A stretch of DNA of 64,000 nucleotides, from positions 62,001 to 126,000 of the forward strand of contig DYID01000007.1 in the NCBI GenBank assembly GCA_020723805.1, written 5' to 3'. This DNA comes from Anaerolinea sp. Its GTDB lineage: Bacteria > Chloroflexota > Anaerolineae > Anaerolineales > Villigracilaceae. The first letter of the stretch is position 1. Each line of letters starts with the position of its first letter. A model generated the notes under the pieces. The model searched no databases, was not told the DNA's origin, and worked only from the letters and a program-made list of their open reading frames with translations. Shown here piece after piece: positions 43,132 to 51,208 of the stretch. The translations under genes and the position numbers were made by a program.

Positions 43132-45408
43132 ATGACTCGCTGGCTCGACCCCTCACCTGTCCAAATTCCCGCCTCCTTCGCGGACCTGAACCTGCCTCCC
43201 CTCATCGCGCAGACTCTCATCCGACGCGGCATCTACTCACCCGAATCTGCCCGCGCATTTCTACATCCCGATGAAAATCCATCTGTGCCATTCCCTGAGA
43301 TAGAAAAGGCAACAGACATAATCAAAGCGGCTATACGCAAACAAGAGAGAATCTGCGTCTGGGGCGACTTCGACGTGGACGGGCAGACCGCCACCACCCT
43401 GCTCGTCCAAACCCTTCAAGCACTCGGCGCAGACGTGGTGTACTACATTCCGATTCGCGGCAAAGAAAATCATGGCGTTCACGTCGAAAGCCTTCAACCG
43501 ATTTTGGATGGCGGCGTCAGTCTCCTGCTTACCTGCGATACCGGCATCACCGCCCACGAAGCCATTGACTACTGCAACTCGCGCGGCGTGGATGTCATCG
43601 TCACCGACCATCACGACCTCGGCGAAACGCTCCCCAACGCCAAAGCCATCATCAACCCCAAATTGCTGCCAGATGACCACCCGCTTAAAAACCTGGCAGG
43701 CGTGGGGGTGGCGTATAAGCTGGCGGAGGCTTTAATTGCGAGTCGAACGTCGAAAGTCGAAAGTCAGGACTTACTCGACCTTGTCGCGCTGGGACTGATT
43801 GCGGATGTGGCGCTGTTGAAGGGAGAAACGCGCTCGCTGGCACAAAAGGGAATTCGAAAACTGCGCGAGACGAAACGGCTCGGCATAAAGGTGATGGCAG
43901 AACTGGCAGGCGCAAGTCTCGAAACCCTCACCGAGGAAACCATCGGCTTTACCTTCGCGCCGCGCCTGAACGCACTTGGACGCTTGAGTGACGCCAACCC
44001 CGCCGTCGAATTACTAATTACCAACAACGCTTCCAGAGCCCGCGTCCTTGCCGCGCAGATCGAGGGTCTCAACGCCCAGCGCAGGCTGTTGACCAGTCAG
44101 GTCACGGAAGCGGCGGAGGCGCAGCTGCGCGAGAACCCCAGCCTGTTGAGCGAACCCGTCATTGTGTTGTCGCATCCCAATTGGCCCGGCGGCGTGGTGG
44201 GCATCGTCGCCAACCGCCTCGTGGAGCGGTACCACAAACCTGCCCTGCTCCTCACTGAAGGCGAAGACGGCATCCTGCGCGGCTCCGCCCGTTCTGTGGA
44301 GGGACTGCACATCACCGAAGCCATCGCCTCACAGAAAGACTTGCTCCTCGGCTTCGGCGGTCACCCCATGGCGGCAGGACTTTCCCTCCCCAAAGACAAC
44401 CTGCCCGCCTTCCGCCGCGGACTGGGCAAAGCCATCGAACGCCAACTAGGGGCAATGATCCGCAAGGAGCCAACGCTGCAAATTGACGCTTGGCTGGAAT
44501 TGCACGAAATCAATCTCGAACTGGCAGACGCCTTGGAGACGCTGGCGCCCTTCGGCGCGGGAAACCCGGAGTTGATTTTGGCGACGCGGAATGTGACGCT
44601 CAAATCGGCAACGGAAATCGGAAAGACAAAAGAGCATCTGCGGTTGACCGTGGAGGACGAACGCGGTAATGTGCAAAGTCTCCTGTGGTGGGGCGGCGCC
44701 GGGGAAGAACTGCCGGAAGCGGGCGCAAAACTCGACATCGCCTATGCACTGCGCGCCTCCGCCTACCGCGGACAGCGACAGGTCAGCCTGACGTTCGAGG
44801 AGTACCGCCTCACCGAAGAAAAGCCCATCGAAATTCACAAACCCAAATTGGAAGTGCGGGATATGCGCTTGCAGCCCTCCCTCTTAAACCTTCAGCCTTC
44901 CACCCTCATCTGGGCGGAGGGACCCGACCGAGCCGCCGGCGTGCCCCGCTTCGAACTGCGCCCTGCGGAAGAGTTCTCCATCTACACCACGCCCCCCTCC
45001 CCCGCCGACCTGCACCGTGCGCTCGAAATCGTCCAGCCAAAGGTCGTGTATGTCTTCGCCGTCACCCCGCCGCCGGAAAAAACAGATGAATTCCTCACCC
45101 ACTTGGCGGGGTTGTGCAAGTATGTGTTGAATCAACGGAAGGGAAAGGTCAGCCTGCAGGAACTTGCCGCCGCCATGGCAGCGCGCGAAAGCGCGGTGCG
45201 GATCGGCTTGGAGTGGCTGGCGGCTGGGGGTCACCTCGCAGTTTCCGGCGGGGACGATGCGCTCGTCCTAACGCGGGGAAATGGCGAGGCGAATCAGTAT
45301 CTTCAAAAAGAGTTGTATGTCGCAGTGAAGGGCATCCTGGAAGAGACCGCCGCCTATCGCGCCTACTTCGCCAAAGCGGATATTCACCGTCTCATGGAGT
45401 GGGAGTAG
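43132..45408 (+). CDS. recJ: Single-stranded-DNA-specific exonuclease RecJ
   Basis: A 758-residue DHH-family exonuclease with 5'-3' polarity, used in recombination and mismatch repair. Motifs: VWGDFDVDGQTATTLL (motif I), LTCDTGITAHEAI (II), IVTDHHDLGETLP (III, DHH), IINPKLLPDDHPLKNLAG (IV), and the DHHA1 region with FGGHPMAAGLSL. The start MTRWLDP is chosen because it matches RecJ N-termini; upstream codons lie in a heptad tract. The C-terminal 180 residues are a loosely conserved extension. Two heptad tracts lie in frame (residues 204-213 and 580-592). It overlaps the convergent downstream gene by 17 bases. Confidence 0.92.
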   Translation: MTRWLDPSPVQIPASFADLNLPPLIAQTLIRRGIYSPESARAFLHPDENPSVPFPEIEKATDIIKAAIRKQERICVWGDFDVDGQTATTLLVQTLQALGADVVYYIPIRGKENHGVHVESLQPILDGGVSLLLTCDTGITAHEAIDYCNSRGVDVIVTDHHDLGETLPNAKAIINPKLLPDDHPLKNLAGVGVAYKLAEALIASRTSKVESQDLLDLVALGLIADVALLKGETRSLAQKGIRKLRETKRLGIKVMAELAGASLETLTEETIGFTFAPRLNALGRLSDANPAVELLITNNASRARVLAAQIEGLNAQRRLLTSQVTEAAEAQLRENPSLLSEPVIVLSHPNWPGGVVGIVANRLVERYHKPALLLTEGEDGILRGSARSVEGLHITEAIASQKDLLLGFGGHPMAAGLSLPKDNLPAFRRGLGKAIERQLGAMIRKEPTLQIDAWLELHEINLELADALETLAPFGAGNPELILATRNVTLKSATEIGKTKEHLRLTVEDERGNVQSLLWWGGAGEELPEAGAKLDIAYALRASAYRGQRQVSLTFEEYRLTEEKPIEIHKPKLEVRDMRLQPSLLNLQPSTLIWAEGPDRAAGVPRFELRPAEEFSIYTTPPSPADLHRALEIVQPKVVYVFAVTPPPEKTDEFLTHLAGLCKYVLNQRKGKVSLQELAAAMAARESAVRIGLEWLAAGGHLAVSGGDDALVLTRGNGEANQYLQKELYVAVKGILEETAAYRAYFAKADIHRLMEWE
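43742..43769. repeat. Heptanucleotide units inside recJ, site 1
   Basis: GTCGAAC, GTCGAAA, GTCGAAA, GTCAGGA: four units encoding SRTSKVESQD in a surface loop between conserved motifs. Confidence 0.75.
44872..44906. repeat. Heptanucleotide units inside recJ, site 2
   Basis: CAGCCCT, CCCTCTT, AAACCTT, CAGCCTT, CCACCCT: five degenerate units encoding a LQPSLLNLQPSTL linker before the C-terminal extension. Confidence 0.7.
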
Positions 45409-46219
45409 CCGTGCGGACATCGGGGATGGTAATCGAGTCAATGTTGATTGAACCCCCGCTCAAATGCTCGATGACCAGTTCATGCGTCCCCATGATGAGG
45501 ACGGGGGAAACCCAGTCTGCCAGTTGAGTCTGCGGGCTGGCTTGGCTCACCTCGAACTCGATGCCGTCCAAGTCAATGCGCATTGTCCCCAAACTGGGTC
45601 CCGCCTGATAGGTGACGATGACCTGCTGACCCACAAAGGTAAAGAGGGCGTAATTTTCGATGGTAAAGGAGATGTGCAGGGTGTTTTGATAAGCGCCCGT
45701 CACGTTGGTCTGGCTGGTCCATTCGCCGTCGTAGAGAATGGCGTAGTAGGTGTCATCATACTTTGCCAGCACCGAAGGGATGGTGGGGGTAAAGGTGGGA
45801 GTAAACAACGAGGACGGCGGCTTGGTCGAAAATGAAGGCTCCGTTTCGACAGGCGGCTGTGACCCCGAACGGGTGGGAGAAGGCTGCGGCGGGAAGAATG
45901 GACCGCCACCCCCCGGCGGGATAAACGGCGCAGTGGTGGGGGTGGGTGCGCCCAAAGGAGGTCTGGAAGTGGGGCGATTGGAGACCGGCGAAGGCACAAT
46001 GACGACTTGCGTCGCAGTGGGTTCGGGTGTTAGCGTTGAAAGACCGGGTTCGGTCCCTACATAGAGAAAACGGAAGCGGGTCGGCGTGGGCGTAATTTCC
46101 ACCGGCTGAAGCGAAGCAGCGCGGACAGAGAAAAAAATCACCACAATGCCCACCAAGGACAACGCGCCGATGATGAGGGGCGTCAATACACTGGGGTCAA
46201 GGGAGGGTTTATTTTCCAT
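45392..46219 (-). CDS. Membrane-anchored extracytoplasmic protein with Pro/Thr linker
   Basis: A 275-residue protein with a single N-terminal transmembrane helix (PLIIGALSLVGIVVIFFSV, no lipobox), a very Pro/Thr/Gly-rich linker (about residues 40-145) and a C-terminal beta-sandwich of about 120 residues (YDDTYYAILYDGEWTSQ onward), resembling carbohydrate-binding or CBM-like folds with the repeated pattern SFTIENYALFTFVGQQV. Function unknown. Its start overlaps the aminotransferase stop by 11 bases. Confidence 0.7.
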   Translation of the reverse strand: MENKPSLDPSVLTPLIIGALSLVGIVVIFFSVRAASLQPVEITPTPTRFRFLYVGTEPGLSTLTPEPTATQVVIVPSPVSNRPTSRPPLGAPTPTTAPFIPPGGGGPFFPPQPSPTRSGSQPPVETEPSFSTKPPSSLFTPTFTPTIPSVLAKYDDTYYAILYDGEWTSQTNVTGAYQNTLHISFTIENYALFTFVGQQVIVTYQAGPSLGTMRIDLDGIEFEVSQASPQTQLADWVSPVLIMGTHELVIEHLSGGSINIDSITIPDVRTATPTP

Positions 46220-47564
46220 TCGTCGCCTGATCGGTAATTTCCAACGCTTTGTCGAGTATCGCGAATCCCTCCTGCAATTGCTCTTCGGTGATGATCAGCG
46301 GAGGGATAATCAATATCGTGTGCCAGTGGGTGTACAGGAACAAGCCGTTGTCGAGGCAATACTTTCGCAGAGCGGTCATTTCGGGCGACGAGCCGTTCCA
46401 AGGCGCCATCGGCTCTTTCGTCTTGCGGTTTTTGACCAACTCGATGATGCCAAACAACCCAATCGAACGGACATCGCCCACGGAGGGATGCGCCTCGCCC
46501 AGATCGGACAACATCCGCTTCAAAACGGGACCCATGCCTGCCGCGTGCTCGACGACTTGATCCTCCCTCATGGCTTGGATGTTCGCCACCGCCGCCGCCA
46601 GCGAGACCGGGTGTGAGGTGTAGGTCAAGCCGCTCTCGAAGGGCGTGTCGTTGAACGCCGCCGCGATCTCCGGCTTCATCGCCACCGCCCCCAGCGGCGC
46701 ATACGCGGAGGTGAGTCCTTTTGCCATGGTCATGATGTCTGGCACCACGTCCCAATGCTCGACGGCAAACCATTTGCCGGTGCGCCCGAAGCCGCTCATG
46801 ACTTCATCGGCAATCATGACGATGCCGTACTTGTCGCACAAAGCGCGCACGCCCTGCATGTATCCCTGCGGAGGGATGATGATGCCGTTGGTGCCGGTCA
46901 CCGATTCCATGAGGATTGCCGCAATAGTCTCCGGTCCCTCGTATTGGATGATCTCTTCGAGGTGATTGACGTAATCGCGGGCGAACTCCTCCTCCGAAAT
47001 ATCGGGGTTGGTGCGGTGAAAGGTGGAACGGTAGCGGTACGGGTCGAGGAAATGCACCACGCCGCTCATCAGGTTCGGCTCCCAGGCAACGCGGCGCGGG
47101 TCGCCGGTGGCTGCCATTGCGCCGGCGGTGGCGCCGTGGTAGGAGCGGTAACGGGCGAGAATCTTGTGGCGTCCCGTGTAGCCGCGCGCCAGCTTGATGG
47201 CGTTTTCGTTGGCATCTGCCCCGCCGAGGGTGAAAAGGATCTTGGTCAGGGCGCGCTGCGGGGTCACATCCGCAACTGCTTTGCCCGCCAGCGCGCGGAT
47301 TTTGGTCGTCATGCCTGGCGCGGCGTAGGGCAACTCCGCCGCCTGCTCCTGCATGGCGCGGATGATGCGCTCGTCGCCGTGACCGATGTTGACGCACATG
47401 GTCATCGAATTGAAATCGAGGTAGCGTTTGCCGTCCACATCCCAAAAATACACGCCCTTGGCGCGCTGGACCGGGATGGGATTCACCCTGGCTTGCGCCG
47501 ACCATGTCCAAAAAATGTGTTCTTTTGAAAGAGGGAGAATTTCGCTATCGGGGAGGTCAAACAT
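46209..47564 (-). CDS. Class III (omega) aminotransferase
   Basis: A 451-residue PLP fold type I enzyme, near the taurine-pyruvate and beta-alanine/omega-amino-acid aminotransferases. Features: VYFWDVDGKRYLDFNSMTMCVNIGHGDE, seen as FWDVDGKRYLDF and NIGHGDE, then TLGGADANENAIKLAR, YRSYHGATAGAMAATGDPRR, MIADEVMSGFGRTGKWF and the PLP lysine in MTMAKGLTSAYAPLGAV. It transfers amino groups from an omega-amine or amino acid to pyruvate or a related keto acid. The substrate is not assignable. Co-transcribed with the membrane-anchored protein that follows. Confidence 0.85.
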   Translation of the reverse strand: MFDLPDSEILPLSKEHIFWTWSAQARVNPIPVQRAKGVYFWDVDGKRYLDFNSMTMCVNIGHGDERIIRAMQEQAAELPYAAPGMTTKIRALAGKAVADVTPQRALTKILFTLGGADANENAIKLARGYTGRHKILARYRSYHGATAGAMAATGDPRRVAWEPNLMSGVVHFLDPYRYRSTFHRTNPDISEEEFARDYVNHLEEIIQYEGPETIAAILMESVTGTNGIIIPPQGYMQGVRALCDKYGIVMIADEVMSGFGRTGKWFAVEHWDVVPDIMTMAKGLTSAYAPLGAVAMKPEIAAAFNDTPFESGLTYTSHPVSLAAAVANIQAMREDQVVEHAAGMGPVLKRMLSDLGEAHPSVGDVRSIGLFGIIELVKNRKTKEPMAPWNGSSPEMTALRKYCLDNGLFLYTHWHTILIIPPLIITEEQLQEGFAILDKALEITDQATNGK

Positions 47565-47624
47565 AATTTTCCTTATAAATATGCGTGTTGACGATGACGA
47601 GAAAAGGTCACCCCTGAGCGCGGC

Positions 47625-48083
47625 TTACAAGGTTTCATCCAGCAGATTTGGATTATTTACGAGCCAGCCGCGCAAAGCCTCAGCCAGACATTCGACATCC
47701 CCCAAACGGGAAGAACAAATTTCGAACAGTTCATCTTCACTGACATCATGATAAAAATGCACGAGACGATTTCGGTAGCCTGCCAATTTTTGCATAAGCG
47801 AAAAGTCTTTACTGGAGATAACCTTATGCCGATGCAACACAGAGGCAATTTCCTTGTATTCGGTAACGGCTTCGCCAAAACCCTTCGCCGCGATATGTCT
47901 TCCGAGGTCAAAAAGGGCTTCCAAAGCGCGGCGCAGGCAGGATTCCGCCGTCCAGATATTCCGGCTGTCCTGCAAAAAGTCTGTTTTTGAGTCCAAAGGC
48001 AAAGAGCGAATTTCGCTCAACATTCGATTGACCCAGCCTAATCTATCTGCCGCAACACGCTTGGAGATTTTTCCAGGGACCAT
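47625..48083 (-). CDS. Second HepT-type HEPN toxin (DUF86-like)
   Basis: A 152-residue helical protein with the HEPN motif AGYRNRLVHFYHDV: R104 and H109 form Rx4H, with Tyr111 in the modifiable HxY position. It is longer than the first HepT at its N-terminus (an extra 45-residue helical part with DRLGWVNRMLSEI). The gene lies two bases after its MNT partner, antitoxin first. Confidence 0.85.
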   Translation of the reverse strand: MVPGKISKRVAADRLGWVNRMLSEIRSLPLDSKTDFLQDSRNIWTAESCLRRALEALFDLGRHIAAKGFGEAVTEYKEIASVLHRHKVISSKDFSLMQKLAGYRNRLVHFYHDVSEDELFEICSSRLGDVECLAEALRGWLVNNPNLLDETL

Positions 48084-48085
48084 TG

Positions 48086-48502
48086 CTAACTTTCCTCTAA
48101 AATTGCCGCCATTCGCTGGCGTTCGAACCCGGCTAAATCCCCCGCGCGGCGCAGAACGAACAATTCGTATTCATCGGCAAGATAGTCATCCTCGGCATAG
48201 ACGCGTTCGCCGCGAATGATGTTTGCCGCCAGGAACGCGTCCACCTCCTGCAAAACGACCAAATCCACATTGGCGTTCCCGAATAATCCTTCGAGATCGG
48301 ATGTCAAGCCGACTTTATCGTCAACGGAAAAAGGAGAATGGGTCAAAACGCCAATATCCAGGTCGCTTTGTGAAGCGGAAAGAGAAAGGCGGTCATCTCG
48401 CAGGACTTCGAATAACTCCCTGCCGCGACTGCCAAAACCATACAGCGCCTTGACGCCGTATTTCTTACAAATTTGCTCAATCGCCTGATATCGCCTGCTC
48501 AT
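48086..48502 (-). CDS. Second MNT nucleotidyltransferase antitoxin
   Basis: A 138-residue minimal nucleotidyltransferase. It has LYGFGSRGREL and SQSDLDIGVL, so the GS and DxD motifs are present, but 21 residues separate them rather than 10, an enlarged loop. The third acid is in NVDLVVL. The start at 48502 (MSRRYQ) is chosen since TATAAT lies six bases before it; the frame extends to 48541 but would include the promoter. Predicted partner of the adjacent HEPN protein. Confidence 0.83.
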   Translation of the reverse strand: MSRRYQAIEQICKKYGVKALYGFGSRGRELFEVLRDDRLSLSASQSDLDIGVLTHSPFSVDDKVGLTSDLEGLFGNANVDLVVLQEVDAFLAANIIRGERVYAEDDYLADEYELFVLRRAGDLAGFERQRMAAILEES

Positions 48503-48508
48503 AAAATA

Positions 48509-48514
48509 ATTATA
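48509..48514 (-). promoter_or_regulatory. -10 element of the second HEPN-MNT operon (leaderless)
   Basis: Minus-strand TATAAT six bases before the ATG at 48502. Confidence 0.6.
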
Positions 48515-48605
48515 CCCTGTTGCCGATTCAATCCTCCTCATTTCGCCGATTTGTGATAAACTTGCGCCCGTTGTAACACAGGTACGTCACATCACGTGCC
48601 TTTCC

Positions 48606-48637
48606 GCTCCCGGCGAACCTACGGTTTGAACGGGAGC
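48606..48637 (+). promoter_or_regulatory. Hairpin in the rpsF leader, possible S6:S18 autoregulatory site
   Basis: Stem GCTCCCG / CGGGAGC with an inner AACC / GGTT pairing, 27 bases before the rpsF ATG. A regulatory hairpin bound by the S6:S18 complex is known in rpsF leaders of many bacteria; match to that motif has not been verified here. Confidence 0.45.
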
Positions 48638-48664
48638 AATCCCAAGGAAAGGAGGAAGCCCCTC

Positions 48665-48946
48665 ATGCGCAAATACGAGTTGATCTGCATCTTCCAGCCC
48701 GAACTGGACGAGAACGCATTTAAAAGCGCTCTGGAACGCGTCCAAGGCTGGGTTGGCGAAGCAGGCGGCAGCGTGGACAGAACCGAGGTCTGGGGTCGCC
48801 GCAAACTTGCCTACCCCATCCGCAAGCAGACCGAAGGTCAATACGTTCTGATGAACGTCACGCTCGACCCCAAGTCCACCAGCGGACTGGAGCGGAACAT
48901 CCGCTACCTCGAGCCGGTGCTCCGTCACATGCTGACGGTTGTGTAA
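48665..48946 (+). CDS. rpsF: Ribosomal protein S6
   Basis: A 93-residue protein starting at MRKYELICIF after AAAGGAGG. It shows the S6 fold markers: YELICIFQPELDE, TEVWGRRKLAYPIRKQTEGQYV and LERNIRYLEPVLRHM. It binds S18 in the platform of the 30S subunit. First gene of the rpsF-ssb-rpsR operon. Confidence 0.96.
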   Translation: MRKYELICIFQPELDENAFKSALERVQGWVGEAGGSVDRTEVWGRRKLAYPIRKQTEGQYVLMNVTLDPKSTSGLERNIRYLEPVLRHMLTVV

Positions 48947-48996
48947 CATTCCCGCCAAATCGTTGAACGTTCTGGCGTTCGTAAGGAGTTTTCAAA

Positions 48997-49410
48997 ATGA
49001 GCCGAGGATTGAATAAAGTCCAGATCATTGGTCACTTGGGCAAGGACCCCGAAATGCGCTACACGCCTTCGGGCAAACCGGTGACCACCTTCACTGTGGC
49101 GGTCAGCCGCGCCTGGAATTCGGCGGACGGCGAACGCCACAATGAGACGGAATGGTTCAACGTGGTTGCTTGGGGCAACCTGGCGGAAATTTGCAAACAA
49201 TATCTCTCCAAGGGTCAGCAGGTTTATGTGGAAGGACGCCTGCAGACCCGCCGCTGGGACGACAAAGAAGGCGTCAAACACACCAGCGTCGAAGTGGTTG
49301 CCAGCGAAATGATGATGCTCGGCGAACGCCGCGACCACAACAACAGCGCCGATGTCTCTGCGGCTGAAGGTTCCACGGAAACCACCGACGAAGAAGAGTT
49401 TCCTTTCTAG
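48997..49410 (+). CDS. ssb: Single-stranded DNA-binding protein
   Basis: A 137-residue SSB with one OB fold: NKVQIIGHLGKDPEMRYTPSG, TFTVAVSR, NETEWFNVVAWGNLAEIC and KGQQVYVEGRLQTRRW. The acidic tail ends EEEFPF, the protein-docking tip. Located between rpsF and rpsR as in many bacteria. Start after AAGGAG. Confidence 0.96.
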   Translation: MSRGLNKVQIIGHLGKDPEMRYTPSGKPVTTFTVAVSRAWNSADGERHNETEWFNVVAWGNLAEICKQYLSKGQQVYVEGRLQTRRWDDKEGVKHTSVEVVASEMMMLGERRDHNNSADVSAAEGSTETTDEEEFPF

Positions 49411-49429
49411 ATTTCAAGCGGAGTAAGAA

Positions 49430-49717
49430 ATGGCTGACGACAAAAAAACACCCGAGACGCAGCAACAGGCACAGGGCGGCGCGCGCTTCTTTGCCAAGCC
49501 CAAGTTTTGCCAGTTTTGCGCCGATAAGACCCTGACGATTGACTACAAAAAAGTTGACCTGCTCAGGAAATACATTACCGAGGAAGGCACCATCCGCCCG
49601 CGGCGGCAGACCGGCGCCTGCGCCAAACATCAGCGCGCCATTGCAACGGCAATCAAGCAAGCCCGCCAGATTGCCTTGCTTCCCTTCACCGGCAAACATG
49701 CCGAAGAAATGCGCTAA
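49430..49717 (+). CDS. rpsR: Ribosomal protein S18
   Basis: A 95-residue S18: [33 protein letters not shown] and [26 protein letters not shown] are all diagnostic. The paired cysteines (CQFC, with TGAC later) suggest a zinc-binding C+ form. The N-terminal 20 residues are Gln-rich and variable. A large terminator follows. Confidence 0.96.
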   Translation: MADDKKTPETQQQAQGGARFFAKPKFCQFCADKTLTIDYKKVDLLRKYITEEGTIRPRRQTGACAKHQRAIATAIKQARQIALLPFTGKHAEEMR

Positions 49718-49735
49718 GCTCAACTGACCAGCGCA

Positions 49736-49790
49736 GCGGGGCATGAGACGCCCACAAGGCGTGGGTCTCCATGCCCCGCATTTTCGTTTT
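49736..49790 (+). terminator. Long terminator hairpin after rpsR
   Basis: Outer stem GCGGGGCATG / CATGCCCCGC, with an inner arm CGCCCAC / GTGGG, followed by ATTTTCGTTTT. It ends only 13 bases before the next ATG. Confidence 0.8.
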
Positions 49791-49802
49791 GGAGCATTCA
49801 TC

Positions 49803-51098
49803 ATGTCAAATCAGGAAAAGAAACCCAAAGTCCTTACCAAAAAACACATTGCCCGCCTCGAACGCGAACGCCGCCAGGTCACCATCGTGCGCACGGTGGC
49901 AATCGCCATGATTATCATCGTTGCCGGCTTGATCGGCTATGGCATCCTCGATGTCAACTACCTGCAACTGCAAAAACCGGCGGTCGAAGTCAACGGCGAA
50001 AAAATCTCCATCAAGCAATTTCAGGAGCGTGTCCAACTTCAGCGGGCGAACCTGGTCAACATCTACCAGCAATATCAGTTCTACCAGCAAACCTTCGGCA
50101 TGGACATGTCTCAGCAAATTCAGCAAATCAGTTACTACCTCCAGTCCCCCGAAGCGGTCGGTCAACTGGTCATTGACCAGCTGATTGACGAGGCGCTCAT
50201 CCGCCAGGAAGCCGAGAAACGCGGCATCACGGTCTCCGATGAGGAAGTGGAAAAGGCGATTCAGGAAGCCTACAACTTTTTCCCGAACGGGACTCCCACC
50301 CCCACCATCACCCCCACCCCCTTTGAATACCCGACTCTCACTTCCGAACAGTTGACCCTCTACCCCCACACTCCCACCCCAACGACGGCTCCCACATTCA
50401 CCCCTGAGCCGACCTCCACACCCGACCCCGCCGCCACCGCCACGCCCACGCCCTCCGGTCGCCCCACCCCCACCCTCGTGCCGGAAGACATTCCACCCAC
50501 CGCCACGCCTTACACACTCGAAGGCTTCCAGACCCAATATACCGACACCGTGGATCGCTTCAAATCCTACGGCGTCAGCGAAGCGACTTTGCGCGACGTG
50601 TACCGCAACAACATCCTGCGCCAGAAACTTCAGGATGCCATCGCCGCCGACTTGCCCACCAGCGAAGAACAGGTCTGGGCGCGGCATATCCTCGTTGACA
50701 CCGAGAGCGAAGCGGTCGCCATCGTTCAACTCCTCAAGAACGGTTCCGACTTCGCCCGCCTCGCCAAAGAATTCTCCAAAGACACCGGCTCCGGCGCCCA
50801 GGGCGGCGATCTGGGCTGGTTCGGCAGAGGCGTCATGGTTCCCGAATTCGAGAATGCCGCCTTCAGCCAGCCGATTGGAGAAATCGGCGAGCCGGTCAAG
50901 ACCCAGTTCGGTTACCACATCATCCAGGTGCTGGATAGGCGGGAACTGCCGCTCACACCCAGCCAGTTGGAAAACAACCGCCAAAAAGCCTTCACCGACT
51001 GGCTCGACGCGGCAAAAGCCGCCGCCCAAATCACCACCTACGACACCTGGCGGCAGCACATCCCGCCCATGCCCGATTTCCAACCTATCCCGCAATAA
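49803..51098 (+). CDS. Membrane-anchored parvulin-type peptidyl-prolyl isomerase (PrsA/SurA-like)
   Basis: A 431-residue extracytoplasmic foldase. A basic N-terminus and one transmembrane helix (TVAIAMIIIVAGLIGYGIL) anchor it. A SurA-type N-domain (VEVNGEKISIKQF ... QLVIDQLIDEALIRQEAEKRGI) is split by a long Thr/Pro-rich insert (about residues 165-245) of TPTPT repeats. The PpiC domain follows: ARHILVDTESEA, GGDLGWFGRGVMVPEFE and TQFGYHIIQVLDR. It helps secreted proteins to fold. The start at 49803 is preferred over a frame extension through the terminator. Confidence 0.88.
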   Translation: MSNQEKKPKVLTKKHIARLERERRQVTIVRTVAIAMIIIVAGLIGYGILDVNYLQLQKPAVEVNGEKISIKQFQERVQLQRANLVNIYQQYQFYQQTFGMDMSQQIQQISYYLQSPEAVGQLVIDQLIDEALIRQEAEKRGITVSDEEVEKAIQEAYNFFPNGTPTPTITPTPFEYPTLTSEQLTLYPHTPTPTTAPTFTPEPTSTPDPAATATPTPSGRPTPTLVPEDIPPTATPYTLEGFQTQYTDTVDRFKSYGVSEATLRDVYRNNILRQKLQDAIAADLPTSEEQVWARHILVDTESEAVAIVQLLKNGSDFARLAKEFSKDTGSGAQGGDLGWFGRGVMVPEFENAAFSQPIGEIGEPVKTQFGYHIIQVLDRRELPLTPSQLENNRQKAFTDWLDAAKAAAQITTYDTWRQHIPPMPDFQPIPQ

Positions 51099-51114
51099 AC
51101 AAGAAGCGAACATG

Positions 51115-51152
51115 AAAAAAATCGCCCGCGCTCTCCTGAGCCGGGCGATTTT
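51115..51152 (+). terminator. Intrinsic terminator of the foldase gene
   Basis: Stem AAAATCGCCCG-GCTC / GAGC-CGGGCGATTTT with a short loop and T-rich tail. Confidence 0.75.
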
Positions 51153-51167
51153 CTTGTCCATCACAAG

Positions 51168-51191
51168 ATCACTGATCACTGTTCACTGTCC
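51168..51191. repeat. Short heptanucleotide tract between foldase and smc
   Basis: Units GATCACT, GATCACT, GTTCACT, then GTCCCAC; the same sequence class as at 3464 and 20100. Confidence 0.75.
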
Positions 51192-51208
51192 CACTATTCC
51201 CCCACCCC

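Noticed and set aside
49743-49802. Longer start of the foldase
   Set aside because: It would be translated from within the rpsR terminator hairpin.
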